A stretch of DNA of 64,000 nucleotides, from NCBI GenBank assembly GCA_965214675.1, contig OZ243969.1:620001-684000 (forward strand). Reading direction: 5' to 3'. The notes beneath the pieces were generated by a model. That model had not been told where the DNA came from, did no database searches, and saw only the letters and a list, made by a program, of their open reading frames with translations. Each line of letters starts with the position of its first letter. Position 1 is the first letter of the stretch. Shown here in pieces: positions 58,901 through 64,000 of the stretch. Origin of the DNA: WTFY01 sp965214675 (GTDB lineage: Bacteria > Pseudomonadota > Gammaproteobacteria > UBA4575). The position numbers and the translations under genes were made by a program.

Positions 58901-61567
58901 TGCCGGGATCGCCACCGTGCGCGCACCGAGGACTGAAGCATCGAGGATGGCACCGGTCTGTACGACCGTCACGGTCACATCAAGCTCTTCCGCCGGCACC
59001 GGGTCGGCCTTGAGCGTGAAGGAGGCTTTCGTGCCTTCCGTCACGCCGGAACCTGCAGTCACGGTGATCGCAGGTTCCGCCGATTGCGCTTCTGCCTGTG
59101 CCTCTACCACCGCCGGCGTCTTCTCCAGGCATTCGAGTGCTGCCACCACGGGGACCCAGCGTTGCAGGCCGCGATCCGTCTGCGCCTTCGCCTCGGCGAC
59201 GGTCATCGGGTTATTGCTGTAGGCGTTACTTACCCCGAAGGCGGCCAGGACCCGGCTCCAGCGCTCGACATGACCTGGTGAAGTCCGCCAGGTCTCGCCT
59301 GCAGCCTTTTGGGCGTCGGCCATCAGGGCCTCGGAGACGCAGGCCGGTGTCGGGCTGTCGGTGCTCTGCGCGCTGGCACTCAGCGCATCCGGCCCCACGG
59401 CCAGCGTCGCCGTGGCGGCGAGGCTGTCCAGTGGCTGCGTGTCGCCGTGCTCATCCACGTATTCCGGGGTCACCGTGACCGTCAGGGTCATCGGCACCGA
59501 AGCACCGTGCTCGATGGTGGTCGTGGTGCCGGTCACACCGGGCAAGTCACCGGCGGATGCGTTCAGCGAGTCACTGCTCTCGGCACTCCACGACACGTTG
59601 TAGGAGGTGGCATGCGCTACCGCGTCCCAGGAGACGCTGGCGCTGGCAGTGTCCACTTCCGCGACCTGCAGGTTGGTCACCGCCTCGGTGGGCGTGGGGG
59701 CGGCAAGGGCGGGTGCGGAAAGCGTGTTGCCGTTCAGGTTGCGGCACTGGCTATTGTAACCTCTTGACCCCCGTCGGTTGCGCGACGGGTTCAGGATATG
59801 CGCGCGGATCGTATCGACCGTGACCTTGCGCACGCCGCCGCCCGTGGCGGTGTGGGTGATGTCGGCGCAGGTGTCGTCGATGTTCCGCGAGGCGTCCTTG
59901 CGGACCACGTAGATCATGCGCCAGCACTCCCAGGGCGTGTCCGGCGTGCCGTCGTAGCTCTCGCCCGGCTGCCGGCCCGACACGGTCCGCGTGTTGCCGT
60001 GGCTGTCGAAGTATTGATGCGCTTGATGGCCGAACCAGTTGCTGCAGCCCGTGCCTGCACCGGGACTGCGGTCCTCAAACTCCACCGTCACCGTATCTTG
60101 CGCCGTGCCGCCTTCGGTCAGCGACAGGCCGACGAGGTTCCGCTTGTCCGAAGGCACCGTCGCCGTCACGGTCACCGTGCCGCCCGGCTCCGGGCGGTTC
60201 GACAGGCGCACGGCGTAGTTTATCCTGTCGCCGGGCGCCGCGTTCTGCCACGCCGTCAGCCCGCGCGTTGACGTTATCGTATGCGGTCGCCGGATCCGCG
60301 CATTGCCCGCGCCGCCCTTGATGTACCAAAACGCCTCGACCTCGGGTGCGTCGTCCACATCGACCCGGATGTTGGTGTTGAAGCCAGCGTAGCGGGAGTC
60401 GGTCGATCCTGCCGAATGGATTAAACGCATCGCGCGGTTCCGGTGCCTGCCGGACTCGTCCGCCCCCGTCACGGTCACCGTCTGCGGCTGGCTCCAGTTC
60501 GTAGTCGTGAAGGTGAGTTCATTCGAGCTGGGGTCCGCAGCATTTTGGTCGGGCGTGCGTCCCGTTCCCGTTAAACCCGCCTGGCTCTTGGTAACAGTGA
60601 CCGTCACATCATGCGTCGGCGCCGCGTCGAGCACTACCGTGTAGCTGGTGCTGCCGGTCTCCAGCAGGCGCAGCGGGCCTGCCGGCGACAGGGTGATGCC
60701 CGGCGTGCCGGCGTCCAAGACCGTAACCGTGGCCGCATTGTTCGGCGCTGATGCCACCGTGTAACCGGTGCCACTGTTCACCGTCACCGTCACGCTGCCA
60801 TTCACCTCGACCGTGCTGTCGTCAACCGTGGGGACGGTGTAGGTTGCCTCGCCCGATGTGCCGATGGTCACCGTCTTGGAGCTGCCCAGTTCGCCGCTCG
60901 CAACGAAGCTGCCGCTCTGGGTCACCGTCAGGTTGACCGACTGGCTCGGCCTTGGCGCCGGGGTGGCAGTGACAGTGAAGGTTGCATCCGTGCCCTCCGT
61001 CACCGGAGACGTACCGGGGGCGATGCTGATTTCCGGAGCGGGGCGGGAACCGTCGCTGATCTGGCCGAATGAGAGGAGCGATAGGAAGGTTGGAAAAATC
61101 AACCCCGCTGCGTTGAATGCATCCCGCCCGGTGGAGCCGCCTGAAAAGAGACGTGAATCTCCGACTGCAGCAGTATGGCTGATGGTCAATTTCACCACTT
61201 CCAGCCCTTCGCTGATGTTGTCTGTGGCGGTGGGAATGGAGACGGTCTTTACTGTCTCGTTCGCGCCGAACACGACGGATGTGTTCGTAGCCGTGAAGTC
61301 CGATGCGGAGGCAAGCATGCTGCCTGCGGTGCATTGCTCGCCTGTGCTGCCAAAGTCCATGTCAATGCACAAGTTGACTTCGCTGGCGGACGGAACTTCC
61401 GCGACAACTGAGAACGTTCGTGAGGCCTCGGCTAGGTTGCCGAGCGCACTGCTCAGCGTCAGGGTGACGATGATGTCCTCGCCCTCATAGGCGTCGGCAA
61501 CCTGAATATCGAGGGTTCTGGCCGACTGTGCAGCAGCCGGAGCGGCGAGGCCGAGCAGCAGCGGCAA
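55973..61567 (-). CDS. Giant Calx-beta / fibronectin-like autotransporter
   Basis: 1864 residues from TTG 61567 (no better start is in frame). Signal-like PLLLGLAAPAAAQS; then several Calx-beta-type repeats (EGTDATFTVTATPAP..., VTEGTKASFTLKADPVP, VVEGTQATFTLTASRAPG, each ending GTGYTV or similar), a fibronectin-III-like part (VTNLQVAEVDTASASVSWDAVAHATSYNVSW), a Cys-Trp module (CVSEALMADAQKAAGETWRTSPGHVERW), and a C-terminal ~350-residue barrel ending ISMQW. It should be a surface adhesin. GC is well above the neighbours. Its 5' end seems out of frame with the leader ORF and first signal sequence. Confidence 0.8.
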   Translation of the reverse strand: MPLLLGLAAPAAAQSARTLDIQVADAYEGEDIIVTLTLSSALGNLAEASRTFSVVAEVPSASEVNLCIDMDFGSTGEQCTAGSMLASASDFTATNTSVVFGANETVKTVSIPTATDNISEGLEVVKLTISHTAAVGDSRLFSGGSTGRDAFNAAGLIFPTFLSLLSFGQISDGSRPAPEISIAPGTSPVTEGTDATFTVTATPAPRPSQSVNLTVTQSGSFVASGELGSSKTVTIGTSGEATYTVPTVDDSTVEVNGSVTVTVNSGTGYTVASAPNNAATVTVLDAGTPGITLSPAGPLRLLETGSTSYTVVLDAAPTHDVTVTVTKSQAGLTGTGRTPDQNAADPSSNELTFTTTNWSQPQTVTVTGADESGRHRNRAMRLIHSAGSTDSRYAGFNTNIRVDVDDAPEVEAFWYIKGGAGNARIRRPHTITSTRGLTAWQNAAPGDRINYAVRLSNRPEPGGTVTVTATVPSDKRNLVGLSLTEGGTAQDTVTVEFEDRSPGAGTGCSNWFGHQAHQYFDSHGNTRTVSGRQPGESYDGTPDTPWECWRMIYVVRKDASRNIDDTCADITHTATGGGVRKVTVDTIRAHILNPSRNRRGSRGYNSQCRNLNGNTLSAPALAAPTPTEAVTNLQVAEVDTASASVSWDAVAHATSYNVSWSAESSDSLNASAGDLPGVTGTTTTIEHGASVPMTLTVTVTPEYVDEHGDTQPLDSLAATATLAVGPDALSASAQSTDSPTPACVSEALMADAQKAAGETWRTSPGHVERWSRVLAAFGVSNAYSNNPMTVAEAKAQTDRGLQRWVPVVAALECLEKTPAVVEAQAEAQSAEPAITVTAGSGVTEGTKASFTLKADPVPAEELDVTVTVVQTGAILDASVLGARTVAIPAGQAEAVFTVATLNDETDEPAGAVTVTVNEGTGYTVEDEGAGTGTSAGGSASTVVEDDDATAVALAAPEGDLPEASGAKTLTLTLGRALLEGEHLVVPLAFAGTATLGTDYTLSAPKTAPAGVTYTHLGGSDAKRLPTVTFAGAAGAESAVSATLELATVADSVAEGEQETVTVTPGTPVATGLGGGAAASGSAGFAILEPPPEITIAAQTETVVEGTQATFTLTASRAPGADLTVHLTVTEAEGSDFVATEQEGATTATLVQGETEATFTVPTVDDTTDEPDGVVSASLASDGEEGLHYTVAPAPGDSASVAVTDNDAASSAPTFSVGDETVNEEVGMMYFTVRLDRAVQRTVKVTFTAQESTPVSARYGQDWFWWWEDGIVLTFHPGQTEKKTPVYVYNDNHDEDPETFEVALSQPTGGAAIGDGRAIGTIVNSDPMPAAWLARFGRTVAEQALDGIAGRIAAPRTAGLQGAIAGQAMSLDPGTQGTHSDETNPDGSVGTVNGQDGVPSGLIHAFDTGSSGIGYDMHGFGTGSGGIGYDVHGYTDQPAPSYSMTAREALLGSHFTATGETDPLGGSLAFWGRAAHSSFDGQEGTFSLDGETTSALLGIDYARSNWLLGLALIQSDGDGDYRDTDPGEDICEALDPVHLQGMDPKARAVLCSGAVREGDGEIEATLTAVMPYASIQVSQRLKLWGALGYGEGDVTLKPQTGGSLESDIDWSMATTGIRGDVIAPQGSGLALAITSDALWARTSSDKTHELASSDSDVTRLRLGLEGSYRIATEGGGHVTPKLELGLRQDGGDAETGFGVELGGGLTWVDPSLGLSLELSGRTLITHDSDDLEDRGFAASLLFDPKPATERGLSLVLRQEMGGQAEGGLDALFRVDPLEDRTGSGESAARWTAEAAYGMPAFSGRFTGSPHVGLDFAADTRNYSLGWRLTPAEGAPDISFGLKATRWESDAVRPEHTLGAEISMQW

Positions 61568-61770
61568 GCAAAGCAGTGCAGTGGCGGCGGCCCGCCACAG
61601 ACTGCGGGCGGCAGGACGGCACCCTGCGGTGCGGACAAGACCGAAACGGTCGGAGAGTGAGGCGGTCGGTCGGGGATCGGTGCGCCTGCCCGGCGGCGAG
61701 GACCCAAAGCAGTGGCAGGCAGAGCAGGATCGGGAGCAGGCCGCGCCACGGACTGCGGGCGGAAGAGGAT

Positions 61771-61920
61771 TCAGGCCGGGAGACGGATTGCTTTAGGCGG
61801 CACCACCATGAAGACGCACGCGGCTCGGCTCGGCTCGGCTCGGCTCGGCTCGGCTCGGCTCGGCTCGGCTATTATATCAAAGCCAACTGACTCAACCCCC
61901 AGAAGCCTCTTTCTGCTCAT
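61771..61920 (-). CDS. Leader ORF containing the pentanucleotide repeat
   Basis: ATG 61918-61920 has GGGAGG six bases upstream. It reads MSRKRLLGVESVGFDII, then AEPSR units encoded by (AGCCG)10, then ACVFMVV... and stops at TGA 61771-61773 after 49 residues. One extra repeat unit would shift the frame into ...WWCRLKQSVSRPESS and a hydrophobic LLPILLCLPLLWVLAAGQA signal. So expression of a longer product may depend on repeat number. In the present state it is closed. Confidence 0.5.
   Translation of the reverse strand: MSRKRLLGVESVGFDIIAEPSRAEPSRAEPSRAACVFMVVPPKAIRLPA
61821..61870. repeat. (CGGCT)10 simple sequence repeat
   Basis: Ten perfect copies of CGGCT on the plus strand (AGCCG on the coding strand). 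A 5-base unit is not a multiple of three, so each gain or loss changes the reading frame. It sits between a ribosome binding site with ATG and the autotransporter gene. Confidence 0.95.
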
Positions 61921-62330
61921 GCTGTACCTCCCGAACTGCCCCAATGATGTGATTCTACCTTAAGAACGCCCATCCTTGCAGCCACTACACAAAAACAATC
62001 ACTTACCTGAGAAAGCTCGAAGATTGTCAATAGTGAATCTATAGATATACCATAAATTATGGCAAGATCACTCAAGTCGACACCACCCAAAACTGGCGTA
62101 TTGTCTCTTTACTTCATACGGTTATGGGTATATGCGGCTCAGTTAACCGGACAGTAGTGTGGAGGAGGAGTATTTCAGCCGGGCCGGCAGCTTGGAACTT
62201 TTCAGCGAAAATCGTGAGAACAGTATATGAAATCGGACAACGCTTAAATGAGATTAAATAAGTATCTCTTTGTTTATATTGGAAATATTGAACTTTCCCT
62301 CTCTGTGAGCAGGCTAACTTTTAATTGGAC
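61921..62330. other. Non-coding stretch upstream of the autotransporter leader
   Basis: It holds the leader ORF's ribosome binding site (61927-61932) and otherwise AT-rich sequence without a recognisable gene. No promoter can be assigned with confidence. Confidence 0.4.
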
Positions 62331-62630
62331 TTAAACAAACTCGGGGCCAAGGAACCTCTGAAGCCTTAACACTCTCCAACCCCCTGTTGGACCCCTGTTG
62401 CCCATAGCTCTTTTGTACACGGCTCCACCGCGACCTGTGATCTTCGCCAGCCCAAGATCCATCAATCGGATCAAGGCCCTCTTAGTCTGCCGAATACTGA
62501 TGAATTCAGGTAGTTGTGCTTGAATGTCACGCAAGGCCAATGGACGATCCGTACTGCTTAGTAACTGAAAAATAGCTTGCTGTGGCGTACTTAGGGAAAG
62601 ACCCTCCGGCAAATCAACGGGCATGGGCAA
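62331..62630 (-). CDS. Winged-helix protein or C-terminal fragment (99 aa)
   Basis: MPMPVDLPEGLSLSTPQQAIFQLLSSTDRPLALRDIQAQLPEFISIRQTKRALIRLMDLGLAKITGRGGAVYKR is a winged helix with a basic wing. No ribosome binding site precedes the ATG, and similar domains end larger ATP-binding or Fic-type regulators, so it may be a remnant. Confidence 0.45.
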   Translation of the reverse strand: MPMPVDLPEGLSLSTPQQAIFQLLSSTDRPLALRDIQAQLPEFISIRQTKRALIRLMDLGLAKITGRGGAVYKRAMGNRGPTGGWRVLRLQRFLGPEFV

Positions 62631-62740
62631 CTGAATAGATCATTTTCTTTAGGCATTCTTAAGATCTGGTCAAACTTCTGTGGACATAGGTTAATGAGCC
62701 AGAATGAGCCAATCCCCTCGCTCACAAACCTCTCCAACGT

Positions 62741-62828
62741 GCACCTCGCCCACGTCCACTCGGTATCGCAAGCCCCTTGGTCTTCAGGATGGCCAAATCC
62801 TCCCGGACCCGCTTCTCCTCGAGCTGAG
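62741..62828 (-). pseudogene. Short winged-helix fragment
   Basis: Minus-strand frame LEEKRVREDLAILKTKGLAIPSGRGRGARW resembles the C-terminal wing of AlbA-type ATP-binding regulators (LxxLKxKGLIxxxGxGRGxRW). Only ~30 codons remain, and its end adjoins the helicase fragment. Confidence 0.4.
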
Positions 62829-63514
62829 GGTCCAGCCTGGCAAGGCAGTACCCTGGTCTATACTTCACCTACAAGACCGTACACGGATCCAAAGGGCTGG
62901 AAGCGGACTATGTCGTGGTGCTGGGTGTGTGTTCCGGCAAACACGGCTTTCCTTCCGAGATGACAGACGATCCACTGCTTGACCTGGTCCTTGCTGCACC
63001 GGAGTCCCATCCAAATGCCGAAGAGCGACGCTTGCTGTACGTGGCCATCACCCGTGCCAGGCGCCAGGCCTTCCTGCTTGCCGAAGGCGGGCCGCCTTCT
63101 TCTTTTGCAACCGAGCTGACGGGGGAGAATTATGACACCACGGTTTTTGGTCGAGCTCCGGAATGCGATGTCTCCTGTCCGCTATGTACCGAGGGGCGGC
63201 TCCTGCGACGTGAGAACAAAAAGAATGGCAACATCTTCTATAGCTGCTCGAACTACCCCTATTGTGAACACTGGCAACCACCCTGCCCGGTCTGCCGGGA
63301 GGGACTGCTGGTCAGGAATCAAGAGGAGTTCATGTGCCGCGACTGCGGCCAGTCCATTGAAGCATGCCCCGAATGTGGCGGCTGGCTGCAGGCCAGGATG
63401 AGCAGGTATGGTCGCTTCCTGGGATGCTCAAGTTATCCAGCCTGCAACTACACCCGGAAGATTCAGTTCGAAGGAAAACAGAATAAAGGAAACGTCAAAG
63501 AAACGAGTTCCTGA
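62828..63514 (+). pseudogene. 5'-truncated UvrD/HelD-type helicase with zinc ribbons
   Basis: The frame opens after TGA 62825-62827. It reads ARQYPGLYFTYKTVHGSKGLEADYVVVLGVCSGKHGFPSE, then ERRLLYVAITRARRQAFLL: motifs IV-VI of superfamily I helicases (HGSKGLEAD, YVAxTRA). The C-terminus has topoisomerase-like zinc ribbons: CPLCTEGRLLRRENKK...FYSCSNYPYC, CPVCREGLLV...CRDC and CPECGGWLQARM...FLGCSSYPACNYT. The first ~two thirds of the helicase (Walker A/B) is missing, so it cannot work as an ATPase. Confidence 0.8.
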
Positions 63515-63861
63515 GTGCGGGCAAGCTACACCCTATGTTGTCGAGACATGGTTAGGGAGAATCTGACCTGTAAATCATGGGTCTTGCTTGTTCACACAAC
63601 TATTTGAGACCTCAAGTAACGAACGTGTCACTGCTCTGTATCCGAAGATAGATTCAGCTTGGTTCATGCAAAGATTATAAGTGTTAGCTTTATCCTCCAC
63701 TGTACTTTTGCATATTGCTCATACCTTCAGGATCAAAACACGATCAAGAAAACAGTCGACAAGAAAATAATATATTAACCATCACTTTACAGATAATATT
63801 TGATGTGAAGTTCTCTTTTTTTGTCCTCAGAATCAAAACACGATCAAGAAAATCCACCTCT
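63515..63861. other. Non-coding stretch with a direct repeat
   Basis: No ORF. ATCAAAACACGATCAAG occurs at 63732 and again at 63832, exactly 100 bases apart, each followed by AAAA. The second copy lies just beyond the stop of the minus-strand gene that enters from the right. Confidence 0.6.
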
Positions 63862-63999
63862 TCATGCCCAGGAAGGCATGTACCCTGCACGTGGGTGAGC
63901 GGGGTCTGCATACTTGATCAAGCCTGCATCAAGTGCTCTTCGGATCGCTGTGGAAGCCTGTGCTGCATTCTTTGAATCAATTCCGAAGCGAGCACACAG
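63862..63999 (-). CDS. C-terminal end of an AlbA/Schlafen-type ATP-binding regulator (partial)
   Basis: 45 residues ending at TGA 63862-63864: CARFGIDSKNAAQASTAIRRALDAGLIKYADPAHPRAGYMPSWA. The pattern FGIxxxNxxxAsxxIxxALxAGLIKxADPxxxRxxYxPxWA is the C-terminus of putative transcriptional regulators with an AlbA_2 and ATPase domain. The gene continues beyond the window. Confidence 0.65.
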   Translation of the reverse strand: MCARFGIDSKNAAQASTAIRRALDAGLIKYADPAHPRAGYMPSWA

Positions 64000-64000
64000 G

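Noticed and set aside
55952..61490. Plus-strand frames opposite the autotransporter (up to 299 aa)
   Set aside because: Composition is low-complexity Pro/Arg/Ser from a GC-rich gene; no domain is recognisable, whereas the minus frame has clear Calx-beta repeats and a barrel.
62694..62982. Two plus-strand frames before the helicase fragment
   Set aside because: They read the helicase motifs in the wrong frame; the real frame (HGSKGLEAD, YVAITRA) starts after the TGA at 62825.

Overview
The window looks like chromosome from a gammaproteobacterial sulfur oxidiser. Support comes from the tmRNA with an ANDDNYALAA tag, the gene orders purL / glyA-nrdR-ribD-ribE-ribH-nusB-thiL-pgpA-gltX, and a sulfur-oxidation cluster (flavocytochrome c sulfide dehydrogenase, SoxYZ, a YeeE/YedE transporter, a DsrE2-like protein). 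No species can be named from the sequence alone.

1-7.5 kb is a decayed genomic island at the 3' end of ssrA. Three direct copies of the ssrA 3' end mark successive insertion boundaries, and a truncated P4-type integrase with an in-frame amber codon lies beside ssrA. The cargo is mostly toxin-antitoxin modules in different states: an intact RelE/HigB-like toxin with an Xre antitoxin, a HigA whose HigB partner is only a tail, a broken BrnT/BrnA pair, an MNT/HEPN pair, and a frameshifted DUF5615 toxin. Helicase and DUF5131 scraps lie between them.

7.5-20.8 kb is conserved housekeeping sequence: ssrA, purL, a histone-deacetylase-like hydrolase, glyA, nrdR, the riboflavin genes (ribBA is absent from its usual slot), nusB, thiL, pgpA, gltX, tRNA-Ala(GGC) and tRNA-Glu(TTC).

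20.8-29.7 kb is an 8.9 kb integrated element bounded by a 15-bp duplication of the tRNA-Glu 3' end. It has a complete tyrosine integrase, a D5/P4-like primase-helicase, small regulators, a P22-type major capsid protein and a DnaT-like head-adaptor protein. It has no recognisable portal, terminase, protease or tail genes, so it resembles a phage satellite that carries its own shell gene.

29.7-41.1 kb is the sulfur region: DsrE2-like protein, NsrR/Rrf2 regulator, a DUF3365 haem protein, the operon tetrahaem cytochrome-fccA-fccB, two Met-rich exported proteins (one with DUF302, one with a haem-c motif), YeeE/YedE, soxYZ, a SirB2 membrane protein, a third Met/Asn/Pro-rich exported protein and a duplicated small membrane protein. 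Together they suggest periplasmic sulfide and sulfur-compound oxidation plus a set of unusual Met-rich envelope proteins whose role is unknown.

41.3-55.3 kb holds two TIGR04283/TIGR04282-type glycosyltransferases followed by a dead toxin-antitoxin pair, a polyamine-type ABC transporter (binding protein and two permeases on one side of a porin, ATPase overlapping dusA on the other), an M17 peptidase, an ABC-2 exporter, a cytochrome P450 and fur. 55.3-64 kb is accessory: a GC-rich 1864-residue Calx-beta autotransporter preceded by a (CGGCT)10 tract inside a short ORF with a good ribosome binding site (a possible phase-variable leader), then helicase and AlbA-type gene fragments.
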